In this document: one piece after another, positions 46,022 through 56,661 of the stretch
Layout of the letters: each line of letters begins with the position of its first letter
How positions within the stretch are numbered: position 1 is the stretch's first letter
Assembly (NCBI RefSeq): GCF_006494365.1
Contig: NZ_VHIP01000004.1
Location: 124,001-188,000 of the forward strand
Length of the DNA: 64,000 nucleotides
Source of the DNA: Aestuariibacter sp. GS-14
GTDB taxonomy: Bacteria; Pseudomonadota; Gammaproteobacteria; Enterobacterales; Alteromonadaceae
Reading direction: 5' to 3'
Program-made: the position numbers and the translations under genes
Notes under the pieces: model-generated
Databases searched by the model: none
What the model saw: only the letters and a program-made list of their open reading frames with translations
Told to the model about the DNA's origin: nothing

Positions 46022-47581
46022 TTAGTTACCCGGGCCTGCGTGCTTAATCGCGTCAGACACATCGTAACGTTCAAAGTTATCCTGGAAGTCTTCTACCAGC
46101 TTGGCAACGTATTTGTCGTAAGCCGCTTTGTCTTGCCAGGTTTCTTTTGGCACCAACAGCTTGCTGTCTACACCAGGTACCGCTACCGGTACATCCAGGT
46201 TTAATCCGTCGATGTGCGTGGTTTCCACATTGGCCAGATCGCCATTTACAATCGCATCGATTACCGCACGGGTAGTAGGGATATCGAAACGCTTACCGGT
46301 GCCGTATGGACCGCCAGTCCAGCCAGTGTTAACCAGGTACACTTTCGCGTTGAATTCCTTCACACGTTTAATCAGCAGCTCGGCGTACACGCCTGCCGGA
46401 CGTGGGAAGAACGGAGCGCCGAAACAGGTGGAGAACGTAGACTCGATGTCAGACGTTGAACCAATTTCAGTTGAACCCACTTTGGCGGTGTACCCGCTCA
46501 GGAAGTGGTATGCTGCGGCTTCTTCAGTTAATACCGAAACAGGCGGCAATACGCCTGATACGTCACAGGTTAGAAACACCACTGAACGCGGCTCGCCAGC
46601 CATGTTTTCTACTACGCGTTTTTCTACGTGGTCTAATGGGTAAGCGGCACGAGAGTTTTGCGTTAGCGACACATCGGCATAGTCAGGTGTGCGGGTGTCG
46701 TCCAATACAACGTTTTCCAGAATGGTGCCAAATTTGATGGCATCCCAAATTACCGGCTCGTTCTTTTGCGACAGGTCGATACATTTTGCGTAGCAGCCGC
46801 CTTCTAAATTAAATACGGAGCCTGGTGCCCAGCCGTGCTCGTCGTCGCCAATCAGGAAACGCTTAGGATCGGCCGACAACGTGGTTTTACCGGTACCTGA
46901 CAAACCGAAGAACAAGGTAACATCACCTTCTGCACCAACGTTTGCTGAACAGTGCATTGGCAATACTTCTTGTGCAGGTAACAGGAAGTTTTGCACAGAG
47001 AACATAGCCTTTTTCATTTCGCCCGCGTAACGCATACCGGCAATCAGTACTTTGCGTTCAGCAAAATTAATGATCACGGTGCCGTCGCTGTTGGTGCCGT
47101 CCCGCTCTGGCTCGCACACGAAACCAGGCACGTTCAGCACTTGCCAAACCGGCTTGTTCTCGCTGTTCCAGTGATCAGGGGTAATAAACATGTTTTTGGC
47201 AAAGATATGCTGCCATGCTGTTTGCGTTCTCACTACAATCGGTAACGCATGTGCCGGATCGGCACCAACCTGTAACTGCGAACTGTAATATTCTTCCAGC
47301 CCCATCAGGTGGGCTTCTACCCGTTTCCACAGCGCATCAAACTTAGCTGCGTCAAACGGACGGTTAACCTTGCCCCAATCGATATCCTGTTCTGTTGTCG
47401 GCTCTTTAACAATGAACCTATCCAGCGGCGAACGGCCTGTTCGCTTGCCTGTTTCCACAACCAACGCACCATTTGCGGCTAGCTGCCCCTCGCCCTTATT
47501 CAGCGCATGCTCTACAAGCACCGCTGCTGATAAATTTGCCCATTCCTTTGCTGCTGATTGAATCGCTGCTGCCGCGGTCAT
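46022..47581 (-). CDS. pckA: ATP-dependent phosphoenolpyruvate carboxykinase
   Basis: PckA converts oxaloacetate and ATP to phosphoenolpyruvate, the first step of gluconeogenesis. The 519 residues carry [38 protein letters not shown], the kinase 1a loop [25 protein letters not shown], and the adenine-binding segment near the C-terminus ([14 protein letters not shown]). AGGGTG lies upstream of the ATG. The order pckA-hslO-hslR is also seen in enterobacteria near envZ-ompR; here a 7.6-kb block separates envZ from pckA. Confidence 0.98.
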   Translation of the reverse strand: MTAAAAIQSAAKEWANLSAAVLVEHALNKGEGQLAANGALVVETGKRTGRSPLDRFIVKEPTTEQDIDWGKVNRPFDAAKFDALWKRVEAHLMGLEEYYSSQLQVGADPAHALPIVVRTQTAWQHIFAKNMFITPDHWNSENKPVWQVLNVPGFVCEPERDGTNSDGTVIINFAERKVLIAGMRYAGEMKKAMFSVQNFLLPAQEVLPMHCSANVGAEGDVTLFFGLSGTGKTTLSADPKRFLIGDDEHGWAPGSVFNLEGGCYAKCIDLSQKNEPVIWDAIKFGTILENVVLDDTRTPDYADVSLTQNSRAAYPLDHVEKRVVENMAGEPRSVVFLTCDVSGVLPPVSVLTEEAAAYHFLSGYTAKVGSTEIGSTSDIESTFSTCFGAPFFPRPAGVYAELLIKRVKEFNAKVYLVNTGWTGGPYGTGKRFDIPTTRAVIDAIVNGDLANVETTHIDGLNLDVPVAVPGVDSKLLVPKETWQDKAAYDKYVAKLVEDFQDNFERYDVSDAIKHAGPGN

Positions 47582-47946
47582 ATCACTTCACCCTCAAAAC
47601 TGTAAACTTTCACCCAGACTTTCAGAATTCACCAAAAGCCCAACCATTGTATAGCAATAAAGGCATTGAACAACATCAAACTGAACAATAATGGGTATTA
47701 ATTTTGTGCAATTTCCATTAATTTTCTGAAAGTCACTACAAAATCCACCCTCAATTTTGTCGTGCCATCCGCAGTTCAGGCAGGAAATTCAACGCCTGAA
47801 TCTGGTGTAAAGCGGCCATAACATCGTGTAAAGCAACCTCTACAGGCTACATTTTTACTATACATAGCGGGAAAATAGGAACATTGACGCAGGTCAACAG
47901 AAGGGAAGTGCATGGCACAGGAATGTACCATGCTGGTAGGTTATAG
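47582..47946. other. Intergenic region hslO to pckA
   Basis: These 365 bases contain the predicted pckA promoter on the minus strand and an inverted pair GCATGG/CCATGC at 47910-47933 just after hslO. I see no gene or clear T-tract terminator. Confidence 0.6.
47646..47673 (-). promoter_or_regulatory. Predicted sigma-70 promoter of pckA
   Basis: On the minus strand TTGTTC (plus-strand 47668-47673) and TACAAT (47646-47651) are 16 bases apart. The -10 lies about 65 bases before the pckA start. Confidence 0.35.
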
Positions 47947-48846
47947 CTATTGTGGAGTAGAAGGACTTTGGCTGTAACCAGAATGTAATGCTTCAACATC
48001 AATTTCATCAAAGCGATATTCGGTATGGCAATACTGACAGTTCATCGCAATAGCGCCTTCGGCTTTAATGATGTCCAGCAGTTCCTGCTTATCGAGATTG
48101 CGCAATGCTTCGCTACTGCGCTGGCGCGAACAGGTACAGGCAAATGCAACCGCTTTAGGAGCGTATAACTGAACGTGCTGCTCGTGATACAAGCGGTACA
48201 ACACATCTTCAGCAGGCAACGAGAACAACTCTTCCGCTGTCATGGTTTCGGTTAATGTACAAAGGTGTTCAAAATCGCTTTCGCTGGTCACCTGGGTAGA
48301 TTCTGCCGATTGCGGCACTACTTGTAACAACATGCCGGCGGCCTTCGGTTGGTTATCTACCGAAAAGTCAGTGTGAATGAACACGCGGGTAGCCAACTGC
48401 TCCGAACGCTCAAAGTAATCCTCCAGACACCCTGCCAATGAGCCTTTATCCAGTGCCACTACGCCCTGATAACGCTCGCCCTCAGTAGGAGTAATGGTGA
48501 TCACTAACACGGCGTTTTCCACCAACTCACTGAATGTGGCCTCCGACAAATCCGCGTTTTCATCCCAGCGCGCCACGCCGCGCAAGGTTTGCTCGTGGGT
48601 AGCGTTAATTACGGCATAACGCACCTTGCCCTGGCTTTGAATTTGCAAACCCACTTCGCCTTCAAACTTCAGTGTTGCCGTTAGCAAACTGGTTGCTGCC
48701 GCCATTTCGGCCAACAGTTGTTGAATAGATTTGGGGTAATCAGTGCTGTGAACAATTGGCTTTAAGGTATCCTGTAACCTTACCAATTCGCCCCGCACAC
48801 TGGCTTTATCAAATAAATATCGGTGTAGTTGATCAAACTGATTCAT
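47947..48846 (-). CDS. hslO: Redox-regulated chaperone Hsp33
   Basis: Hsp33 is activated by oxidative stress to hold unfolded proteins. The ATG at 48846 has CAGGAA 6 bases upstream and gives 299 residues starting MNQFDQLHRYLFD. The frame is open from 48873, but that adds only a short tail. The C-terminal zinc site has CTC (as CxC) and CQYC (as CxxC), the redox switch. It lies 28 bases after hslR and is cotranscribed. Confidence 0.97.
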   Translation of the reverse strand: MNQFDQLHRYLFDKASVRGELVRLQDTLKPIVHSTDYPKSIQQLLAEMAAATSLLTATLKFEGEVGLQIQSQGKVRYAVINATHEQTLRGVARWDENADLSEATFSELVENAVLVITITPTEGERYQGVVALDKGSLAGCLEDYFERSEQLATRVFIHTDFSVDNQPKAAGMLLQVVPQSAESTQVTSESDFEHLCTLTETMTAEELFSLPAEDVLYRLYHEQHVQLYAPKAVAFACTCSRQRSSEALRNLDKQELLDIIKAEGAIAMNCQYCHTEYRFDEIDVEALHSGYSQSPSTPQ

Positions 48847-48874
48847 CTCAATTCCTGTCTGGGTGGTTTGCACC

Positions 48875-49273
48875 CTATTGATGCTTAAACTTAATTAATT
48901 CGCGACGCTGCTTTTTATCGGGTCGATGATCCGGTTTCGGGCTATGGAAGGTCTGCATCTTTCTGGCCAATTGATTTTGCTCGCGTTTTGCTACGCTTTC
49001 CGGGGTTTCCGAATACATCAGCTCCGCGTCTTTTGCGGGTTGCCGTTTTTCTTCTATCCCGGTAACCTGCACTTCCTTTACATCCCATCCGGCCGGCACT
49101 CTGATCAGTGCACCCATCTCTACGATCTTGCCTGGCTTACTCTTTTGTCCATTATAGTGAACTTTTCCGGCCTGAATCAGGTCTCTTGCTATAGCACGCG
49201 TTTTTGCAAGGCGTGCCGCCCAGATCCATTTGTCCAGTCTTACCTTAAGGGCTGTGTTGTCGTTGTTTACCAT
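48875..49273 (-). CDS. hslR: Ribosome-associated heat shock protein Hsp15
   Basis: Hsp15 binds stalled 50S subunits that carry nascent chain-tRNA. The 132 residues match the family: an S4 RNA-binding domain starting VRLDKWIWAARLAKTRAIARDLIQAGKV, then a basic tail ending KQRRELIKFKHQ. The start is the ATG at 49271-49273. It is divergent from gspC (130 bases between the starts) and is followed by hslO. Confidence 0.96.
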   Translation of the reverse strand: MVNNDNTALKVRLDKWIWAARLAKTRAIARDLIQAGKVHYNGQKSKPGKIVEMGALIRVPAGWDVKEVQVTGIEEKRQPAKDAELMYSETPESVAKREQNQLARKMQTFHSPKPDHRPDKKQRRELIKFKHQ

Positions 49274-49402
49274 GAGCGTTTTACATACAAAAATGTCATA
49301 TTTATTTAACCTACCTGTATTAAGGTTGTTGCCCCCGCTCAGACTAGGCTATGATGTGACTGTTTAATAGCGGCTTATGTTCCACCAATTTGTTGTTTTC
49401 AG

Positions 49403-50335
49403 ATGATAATTAATCAAACCAGCTTGCAAAATATCCCAGCGTTGCTGACAGCACATCAAACACGTATTCGCGTGGTTGTGCTCGTGCTATTAAGTATATA
49501 TCTGATTGCGTACGCAGCGGACATAACCTGGAAACTTATTCCCACTCCGTCCTCAAACGCCCCGGTTGCCACACCTGCCCGTTATACCGGTTCGGTTGCC
49601 AGCTCTCAAAATGGGGTCGATATAGGGCAAATACAACAGTTGAATTTATTCGGCGAGGTAAATAAAACCGCGCCAGCTCCTGTACAGGAAACCATTACCG
49701 ATGCACCGGAAACCCGATTAAATTTAGTATTGTCGGGCCTGGTGGCAAGTTCCAGTGAAGATGCGGGTACTGCCATTATTGAAAACCGTGGAAAACAGGC
49801 CACTTATGCCATCGGTGACAAAATTGACGGAACGAACGCGATGCTTAGTCAGGTCCTTACAGACAGAGTAATCATTAAAAATGGTGGGCTGCACGAAACC
49901 TTAATGCTGGCCGGCCTGGATTTCAAAAAACAAATGGGTGGTGGCAGCACAGTGAGTAACCGCCAGCCAGCCAGAGTGCAGCCACCGGCGCAGCCTTCGC
50001 GCAGAGCGCGCGAACTTAGCGACGATGCCGTGGCCGCCACCGAAGCATTACGGGACAAACCCGCCAGCTTCACCGACTACATCTCAGTAACACCTGCGCT
50101 GGAAAACGGCCAGATGATTGGTTACCGCGTGAAACCGGGCAAAGACGCCAGCTTATTTGAGTCGGTAGGATTAATAAACGACGATGTCGTTATTCAAATT
50201 AATGGTCTGGATTTAACAGACCCGGCTCAGGCCCGCGATGCAATGGGTGAGCTACGAGATGCGCAGTCTATAGAACTTACAGTGACCCGCGAAGGCGAGT
50301 ACATTACACTGTTTTTAGAGATGCCTGAGCAGTAA
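49403..50335 (+). CDS. gspC: Type II secretion protein GspC
   Basis: GspC links the inner-membrane platform to the secretin. The 310 residues have a short cytoplasmic start, a membrane helix (about 24-45), a homology region with LNLFGEV and LVLSGLVASS (about 75-170), a Pro-rich linker, and a C-terminal PDZ-like domain (DYISVTPALENGQMIGYRV to FLEMPEQ). It opens the gspC-N operon. The stop and the gspD start overlap (TAATG). Confidence 0.95.
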   Translation: MIINQTSLQNIPALLTAHQTRIRVVVLVLLSIYLIAYAADITWKLIPTPSSNAPVATPARYTGSVASSQNGVDIGQIQQLNLFGEVNKTAPAPVQETITDAPETRLNLVLSGLVASSSEDAGTAIIENRGKQATYAIGDKIDGTNAMLSQVLTDRVIIKNGGLHETLMLAGLDFKKQMGGGSTVSNRQPARVQPPAQPSRRARELSDDAVAATEALRDKPASFTDYISVTPALENGQMIGYRVKPGKDASLFESVGLINDDVVIQINGLDLTDPAQARDAMGELRDAQSIELTVTREGEYITLFLEMPEQ

Positions 50336-52422
50336 TGAACGCAACAGTGAACAGGATACAAACTATGAGGCAAGTTGGTCGAACCTGGTTGACCCGGATT
50401 GGAATTGCAGTGTGTGCCACTGCAATGTGTATGCAAGCCGCGGCCATCGAGCGTATGCCCAAATTTCAGGACACCGACATCAATGAGTTTATTACTATTG
50501 TGGGTAAAAACCTGCAACGAACCATTATTGTTGATCCGAATGTTCGCGGCAAAATCAGCGTAATTAGTTATGACATGCTCAACGAAGAGCAGTATTACCA
50601 GTTCTTTTTAAACGTATTACAGGTGTACGACTTTGCGGTTGTGGAAATGCCCAATGGCATTTTAAAAGTCGTGCGTTCTAAAGATGCTAAAACCTCGAAT
50701 ATTCCGGTAGTGGAAGATGCCGCACTGGATGGTGATGAAATGATCACCCGCGTTATTCCGGTATACAACGTGCCGGTGCGCGAGCTTGCACCTATTTTGC
50801 GCCAGTTAAACGATCAGGCTGGCGGCGGTAACGTAGTTAGTCACGATCCGTCAAACGTAATGATGCTAACCGGCCGCGCGGCGGTAGTGAACCGGCTGGT
50901 AGAAATCATTGAACGCGTTGACCGCGCCGGTGACGAAGAGGTTGATATTGTAAAACTGCAATTTGCGTCAGCCTCAGAAATGGTACGCATTATCGAGAGC
51001 ATCAATAAGTCTCAGGGCAAACAGAATACCGGCACGAAGTCTGAACCACGCGTGGTAGCCGATGACCGCACTAACAGCGTAATTGTAAGTGGTGATGCTA
51101 AAGCCCGTCAGCGTTTAATCAACCTCATTCAGCGCATGGATCAGGAACTGGAATCTAACGGTAACACCCGGGTTATATTCCTGAACTACGCCAAGGCAGA
51201 CGATCTGGTAAAAGTATTACAAGGCGTGAGCGACAGCATTCAGGCGGAAGAAAAGGGCACCGCGAATACTGGCCGCCGCAGCGGCAGTAACCGCGATGTC
51301 AGCATCGATGCCCACGAAGACTCCAACGCATTAGTGATCACCGCCGAGCCCGATATGATGCGCTCACTGGAAGCGGTTATTCGCCAGCTTGATGTGCGCC
51401 GTGCCCAGGTTCAGGTTGAAGCCATTATTGTAGAGATGTACGAAGGTGACGGCACGTCGTTGGGTGTGCAGTTTGTCTCGGAACAAGGCGGTGGCACGCA
51501 GTTTAACAACGGCGTAATACCGGTTGGCTCTTTGGCCGTAGCATTAAAGCAGGCTGAAGATCAAACCACTAACTCTACCTACATAACGGCCAACGGCGAA
51601 GTAGTCACCACCACTGATGTTACCGAAGGTGATTACACCTCACTGGCGTCTTTGCTAGGTAGCGCGAACGGTATGATTGCCGGCGTGATTAAAAACGGCT
51701 GGGGCGCGGTTGTGCAAGCAGTAAGTAACGATACTAACTCCAACGTACTGGCTACCCCGCATTTAACCACTATGGATAACGAAGAAGCGTTCTTTATTGT
51801 GGGTCAGGAAGTACCCATTATTACCGGTACTACCACAGGTGCGAACAACTCTAATCCGTTCCAAACCGTAGACCGTCAGGAAGTGGGGATTAAGCTACAG
51901 GTAACGCCGCAAATTAACGAAGGCAATGCTGTACAACTTACCATTGAACAGGAAGTATCCAGCGTATCAGGCGCAACAGCAGTAGACATCTCCATTAACA
52001 AGCGTCAAATCAAAACAACCGTTATTGTGGACGACGGCGGTACCATTGTACTGGGCGGTCTGATTGATGAAGACGTGCAGGAAAGTGTGTCCAAAGTGCC
52101 GTTACTGGGCGACATTCCGATTCTGGGCCACCTGTTTAAGTCTACCACCTCCAGTAAGCGTAAACGCAACCTGATGGTGTTTCTGCGACCCAAGATTATT
52201 CGTGATGGTGTCACCATGAACGAAATCAGCAAGCAGAAGTACAATTTTATTCGCGCCGAACAACTTCAGCGTCAGTCTCAGGGCGTTACCCTGATGCCGC
52301 AAACAGAAACCCCTGTGCTGCGGGAATGGGATGAAAGCCTGGCACTGCCTCCGTCATACGAAGAGTATCTGAAGCGTCGCGAAGAAGAGAAAAAAGCACA
52401 GGCACAACAGGACGGCAACTAA
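50335..52422 (+). CDS. gspD: Type II secretion secretin GspD
   Basis: GspD forms the outer-membrane channel. The 695 residues include a signal peptide (the ATG at 50335 or a later one at 50365), the N0 domain ([17 protein letters not shown]), three N1-N3 repeats, and the secretin core with [26 protein letters not shown] and [18 protein letters not shown]. An insert rich in Thr/Asn at about residue 415-440 is typical of Vibrio-type secretins. The stop overlaps gspE by one base. Confidence 0.97.
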   Translation: MNATVNRIQTMRQVGRTWLTRIGIAVCATAMCMQAAAIERMPKFQDTDINEFITIVGKNLQRTIIVDPNVRGKISVISYDMLNEEQYYQFFLNVLQVYDFAVVEMPNGILKVVRSKDAKTSNIPVVEDAALDGDEMITRVIPVYNVPVRELAPILRQLNDQAGGGNVVSHDPSNVMMLTGRAAVVNRLVEIIERVDRAGDEEVDIVKLQFASASEMVRIIESINKSQGKQNTGTKSEPRVVADDRTNSVIVSGDAKARQRLINLIQRMDQELESNGNTRVIFLNYAKADDLVKVLQGVSDSIQAEEKGTANTGRRSGSNRDVSIDAHEDSNALVITAEPDMMRSLEAVIRQLDVRRAQVQVEAIIVEMYEGDGTSLGVQFVSEQGGGTQFNNGVIPVGSLAVALKQAEDQTTNSTYITANGEVVTTTDVTEGDYTSLASLLGSANGMIAGVIKNGWGAVVQAVSNDTNSNVLATPHLTTMDNEEAFFIVGQEVPIITGTTTGANNSNPFQTVDRQEVGIKLQVTPQINEGNAVQLTIEQEVSSVSGATAVDISINKRQIKTTVIVDDGGTIVLGGLIDEDVQESVSKVPLLGDIPILGHLFKSTTSSKRKRNLMVFLRPKIIRDGVTMNEISKQKYNFIRAEQLQRQSQGVTLMPQTETPVLREWDESLALPPSYEEYLKRREEEKKAQAQQDGN

Positions 52423-53957
52423 TGAGCGAGCTACTCGACACGCAAACTGCCGGGCAGCCAGAACAACCCGATGACGATCAGGCTGTTCAGCCTGATCGCC
52501 AGCTCCCTTTTAGTTTTGCCAAACGCCATAAGGTTCTGCTGGAAATCAATCAGGAACCAGCGCTGCTTTATCACACCAGCGAAACCCCATTTGAGGTATT
52601 TGCTGAAGTACGACGCTTTTTTGCTGCTCCATTGGCGCTGAAAGAACTCGCTCTGGAACAATTTGAACCGTTGCTCACCCAGGCTTATCAGCGCGATTCC
52701 TCTGCCGCCAAGCAGTTAATGGAAGATTTGGGTAACGAAAGCGATTTGTTTGCACTGGCAGAAGAACTACCCGACACCGAAGACTTGCTCGATAGCGAAG
52801 ATGACGCGCCTATTATCAAGCTTATCAACGCCATGTTGGGAGAAGCCATTAAAGAAGGTGCTTCCGATATTCACATCGAAACCTTTGAGAACCAACTGGT
52901 TGTGCGCTTTCGGGTAGACGGCGTATTACGGGAAATTCTGCGCCCCAACCGCAAACTCTCTTCCATGCTGGTATCGCGTATTAAAGTAATGGCTAAACTG
53001 GATATTGCCGAAAAACGCGTACCGCAAGACGGCCGTATCACCCTGCGTATTGCCGGGCGAGCGGTTGACGTGCGGGTATCCACCATGCCATCCAGCCATG
53101 GTGAGCGGGTAGTATTGCGTTTGCTCGACAAAAATAACGCGCGCCTGAATCTGGCAGATTTAGGCATGACCGAGCAGAACCGGGCTCACTTTTCATCGCT
53201 TATTCGCAAACCCCACGGCATCATTCTGGTAACCGGTCCAACGGGGTCTGGTAAAAGTACCACGCTGTATGCCGGATTAAGCGAAATTAACTCCAAAGAC
53301 CGCAATATTCTTACGGTTGAAGATCCCATCGAATTCGACTTACAGGGCATTGGCCAAACACAGGTTAATCCGCGCGTAGATATGACGTTTGCGCGAGGTT
53401 TGCGAGCTATTTTACGTCAGGACCCTGACGTGGTCATGGTGGGTGAGATCCGCGATATCGAAACAGGGCAAATTGCCGTGCAGGCCAGTTTAACGGGTCA
53501 CCTCGTGCTTTCAACGCTGCACACCAATACTGCAGCCGGCGCTATTACCCGGTTAGAAGACATGGGCATTGAACCGTTTTTGCTGTCGTCGAGTTTACTG
53601 GCAGTATTGTCTCAGCGCCTGGTAAGAACGCTCTGCTCGGAGTGCAAAACAGCCCATGCGCCCAGTGAGCAGGAAGCCACTATTCTGGGAATAGAGAACA
53701 ATCATTCCTGTGTTATTTACTCGCCCAGAGGCTGCGCCGCCTGTAATCAAACCGGCTACCGTGGCCGAACCGGTATTCACGAATTGCTGATCGTAGACGA
53801 AACCATTCGTACCATGATGCACGAAGGTAAAGGCGAGCAGGCAATCGAAAAATACATTCGCAAATATACACCCAGTATTCGCGAGGATGGCTGTCGCAAA
53901 GTACTGTCTGGACGCACATCGCTGGAAGAAGTCTTGCGTGTGACCCGGGAGGACTAA
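52422..53957 (+). CDS. gspE: Type II secretion ATPase GspE
   Basis: GspE powers secretion from the cytoplasmic side. The 511 residues have an N-terminal GspL-binding part and the ATPase core: Walker [13 protein letters not shown], the Asp box [12 protein letters not shown], Walker [13 protein letters not shown], and His box [11 protein letters not shown]. The zinc tetracysteine appears as CSECK and CAACN. It joins gspF by a one-base overlap. Confidence 0.97.
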   Translation: MSELLDTQTAGQPEQPDDDQAVQPDRQLPFSFAKRHKVLLEINQEPALLYHTSETPFEVFAEVRRFFAAPLALKELALEQFEPLLTQAYQRDSSAAKQLMEDLGNESDLFALAEELPDTEDLLDSEDDAPIIKLINAMLGEAIKEGASDIHIETFENQLVVRFRVDGVLREILRPNRKLSSMLVSRIKVMAKLDIAEKRVPQDGRITLRIAGRAVDVRVSTMPSSHGERVVLRLLDKNNARLNLADLGMTEQNRAHFSSLIRKPHGIILVTGPTGSGKSTTLYAGLSEINSKDRNILTVEDPIEFDLQGIGQTQVNPRVDMTFARGLRAILRQDPDVVMVGEIRDIETGQIAVQASLTGHLVLSTLHTNTAAGAITRLEDMGIEPFLLSSSLLAVLSQRLVRTLCSECKTAHAPSEQEATILGIENNHSCVIYSPRGCAACNQTGYRGRTGIHELLIVDETIRTMMHEGKGEQAIEKYIRKYTPSIREDGCRKVLSGRTSLEEVLRVTRED

Positions 53958-55180
53958 TGGCAGCGTTTGCATACAAAGCCATTAACGCCAAAGGCAAAAA
54001 CACAAGCGGCGTACTGGAAGGCGATAACGCCCGCCAGATTCGTCAGCAATTGCGGGAAAAAGGGCTGGTACCGCTGGACGTTGAGCAGGTTGCTGAGAAA
54101 AGCAACGGCAGTAGCCGTGGCGGTTGGCAGTTGTTTAAACCCCGTATTTCTGCCAGTGATCTGGCCCTGCTGACGCGTCAATTAGCCACCCTGATTGAAT
54201 CGGCATTACCCATTGAAGAAGCCCTGCTAGCCGTTGCCGAACAAAGCGAAAAGACCCGTCAGAAAAACATGATGATGGCGGTGCGCAGTAAAGTAGTGGA
54301 AGGCCACACGCTGGCCGATGCGTTAGGTGAATTTCCCAGCGTATTCGACGACTTATTTCGCGCCATGGTGGCCGCAGGTGAAAAATCCGGTCATTTAGAC
54401 ACGGTACTCAACCGACTGGCCGACTATACCGAACGCCGCCAGCAAACCCGCAGCCAGATCATTCAGGCGTTAATTTACCCCGCCATTATGATGTTTTTTG
54501 CCATGATGATTGTGGTGGTGCTGCTAACCGTGGTGGTCCCCAAAATTGTAGGGCAATTTGATCATATGGGTCAGGATTTGCCCACCATTACTACCGTGCT
54601 GATTGGCATCAGCGAATGGATGCAAAACTACGGCCTGTATCTGTTGCTTGGCATTATGTTGTTAATTGTGCTGTTTCAGCGATTGGTGCAACAGCCAGCG
54701 TTAAAACTGCGTTACCACCAGTTTATGCTGAAATTGCCATTGATTGGCAAAGTGGCCCGGGGCCTGAACACCGCCCGATTTGCACGTACACTCAGTATTT
54801 TAACCGCCAGTGCCGTGCCGTTATTAGAATCCATGCGGATTGCCACCGACGTATTGCAGAATAAATACATAAAGGCGCGTATCAGCGAAGCGGCAATCAA
54901 CGTAAAAGAGGGCAGCAGCCTGCGTGCAGCTCTCGACAATACCAAAATTTTTCCGCCCATGATGATGCACATGATTGCATCGGGTGAACGCTCAGGAGAG
55001 CTGCAACAAATGCTGAGCCGCTCAGCCGACAACCAGGACAGGGAATTTGAAGCGCTGATTGGTGTCTCATTAAAAGTCTTCGAACCCGTGCTGATCGTTT
55101 CAATGGCAGCAGTGGTGTTATTTATAGTTATGGCAATTATTCAACCAATTCTTGCGCTTAATAATATGGTGAACGTGTAA
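53957..55180 (+). CDS. gspF: Type II secretion inner-membrane protein GspF
   Basis: GspF is the platform protein. The 407 residues begin [14 protein letters not shown] and hold two cytoplasmic T2SSF repeats (LTRQLATLIESALPIEEAL and ARTLSILTASAVPLLES) separated by membrane helices near 165-195 and 215-235, with a last helix at about 377-400. It overlaps gspE and gspG by one base each. Confidence 0.97.
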   Translation: MAAFAYKAINAKGKNTSGVLEGDNARQIRQQLREKGLVPLDVEQVAEKSNGSSRGGWQLFKPRISASDLALLTRQLATLIESALPIEEALLAVAEQSEKTRQKNMMMAVRSKVVEGHTLADALGEFPSVFDDLFRAMVAAGEKSGHLDTVLNRLADYTERRQQTRSQIIQALIYPAIMMFFAMMIVVVLLTVVVPKIVGQFDHMGQDLPTITTVLIGISEWMQNYGLYLLLGIMLLIVLFQRLVQQPALKLRYHQFMLKLPLIGKVARGLNTARFARTLSILTASAVPLLESMRIATDVLQNKYIKARISEAAINVKEGSSLRAALDNTKIFPPMMMHMIASGERSGELQQMLSRSADNQDREFEALIGVSLKVFEPVLIVSMAAVVLFIVMAIIQPILALNNMVNV

Positions 55181-55617
55181 TGAAAAACTTAAACAGACAA
55201 TCAGGTTTCAGCTTAATTGAAATCATGGTGGTACTGCTGATCATCGGCATTCTGGCCTCAATGGTAGCACCGCAAATTCTGGGTAATCAGGAAGAAGCAC
55301 AGCTGAAAAAGGCCGCAGTAGATATTCAGCAACTGGAAAGTGCGCTGGAAATGTACAAGCTGAAAAACAACCGCTTCCCCACTACCGAGCAGGGCCTGGA
55401 CGCGCTGGTAACCGCACCGACGATTGACCCTATCCCGCGTAACTACCCGGAAGCCGGATTTATTAAACGTTTGCCTGATGATCCATGGGGCAATCCTTAC
55501 GTGCTGATCAGTCCTGGAGAAATGGGCACCATTGATATTTTCTCTAACGGCCCGGATGGCGAACCAGGTACTGATGACGATATTGGTAACTGGAATATCA
55601 ACGAATACCTGAACTAA
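55180..55617 (+). CDS. gspG: Major pseudopilin GspG
   Basis: GspG builds the pseudopilus. The 145 residues have the prepilin motif RQSG followed by FSLIEIMVVLLIIG, so the leader is 8 residues and Glu5 is present. The mature end has the calcium-binding loop DGEPGTDDDIGNW. It starts 1 base into the end of gspF and is followed by gspH 13 bases later. The prepilin peptidase gene (gspO/pilD) is not in this operon. Confidence 0.97.
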   Translation: MKNLNRQSGFSLIEIMVVLLIIGILASMVAPQILGNQEEAQLKKAAVDIQQLESALEMYKLKNNRFPTTEQGLDALVTAPTIDPIPRNYPEAGFIKRLPDDPWGNPYVLISPGEMGTIDIFSNGPDGEPGTDDDIGNWNINEYLN

Positions 55618-55630
55618 CCGACTCGCTGCC

Positions 55631-56275
55631 ATGCGCGTGCACAGCTCCGCTTCTGCTCAATTCGGCTTGCCACGCGCTCAGGGCGGCTTTACGCTGCTTG
55701 AGGTAATGCTGGTACTGTTGCTGATGGGGCTCACGGCGGGCTATGTGGTGTTTAACGCGTTTGGCACCAATCCCACAGAGCAACTGGAACGGGAGGTTCG
55801 ACGGTTACAGGTAGTGGTAGACATGGCCAGCGACTTTGCCGTTCTGAATCAGCAACAACTGGGCATTTATTTCGACACCGAAGCACGTAGCTACACCTTT
55901 ATGCAGCTCGACGAAGACGACAACTGGCTGCCCATTGAAGGCAATAAAGTGTATGCCCCGGTTACTCTTAGTGAGCCATTTTACTTTACCCTGGCCCTGG
56001 ACGATTTGCCCTGGCAAACCGAAGACAGCCTGTTTGATCGTGAACTGTTCGATGCCACGCTGAGCGTGAACGATAAAGAAATGAATATTGGCGAGGAAGC
56101 ACCACCACCGCCTCCGCCACAAATTCTCATCCTGTCGAGTGGCGAAATCACGCCGTTTAGCCTGACATTTTATTTTGAACCTGAGTTTGGTAACGAACTG
56201 CCTGCCTATTTCTTGCTGAATAACCAGGACATGCCACCGCTTGAAATGGTTGGTCCGCTGGAGCAACTGCCGTGA
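55631..56275 (+). CDS. gspH: Minor pseudopilin GspH
   Basis: The 214 residues start with a long leader and the cleavage motif QGG before FTLLEVMLVLLLMG. The globular part has many acidic and aromatic residues and includes an uncommon run of six prolines after EEA (about residue 157). The C-terminus PPLEMVGPLEQLP is hydrophobic. GspH sits at the tip region of the pseudopilus with I, J and K. It overlaps gspI. Confidence 0.9.
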   Translation: MRVHSSASAQFGLPRAQGGFTLLEVMLVLLLMGLTAGYVVFNAFGTNPTEQLEREVRRLQVVVDMASDFAVLNQQQLGIYFDTEARSYTFMQLDEDDNWLPIEGNKVYAPVTLSEPFYFTLALDDLPWQTEDSLFDRELFDATLSVNDKEMNIGEEAPPPPPPQILILSSGEITPFSLTFYFEPEFGNELPAYFLLNNQDMPPLEMVGPLEQLP

Positions 56276-56661
56276 GGGTAATAACACGTCAGTCCGGCCT
56301 TACTCTGCTTGAGGTAATGGTAGCGCTGTTTATTTTTGCCGTTACCGGCACCGCTATCATGAAAGCCGCTTCAGAACATTTAAACGGCGTAGGGCAAATT
56401 GAAGAAGTAGCTATTGCCACCTGGGTTGCCAACAATCACATAAATGAACTTCTGCTGGAACGCAGCTGGCCGCTAAAGAACAATCAAAAAGGTCAGCAGG
56501 ATATGGCTGGCCGCACCTGGTACTGGACCCAGGTAGTTAAAGCCACCAACGACAGCGACTTTAAAGCCGTAGAGGTGAGCGTTAGCCTCAAAGAGCAACG
56601 CACCGACAACATCACCACCGTAGTGGTATACCTGGCCAAACCCGCCGAGGTGACCCCATGA
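56272..56661 (+). CDS. gspI: Minor pseudopilin GspI
   Basis: The 129 residues begin at a GTG, with the leader VITRQSG and the helix LTLLEVMVALFIFAVTGTAIMKAASEHL. The body matches the GspI pattern VATWVANNHINELLLERSWP. It overlaps gspH and gspJ by four bases each, so the start is well placed despite being GTG. Confidence 0.94.
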   Translation: MRVITRQSGLTLLEVMVALFIFAVTGTAIMKAASEHLNGVGQIEEVAIATWVANNHINELLLERSWPLKNNQKGQQDMAGRTWYWTQVVKATNDSDFKAVEVSVSLKEQRTDNITTVVVYLAKPAEVTP

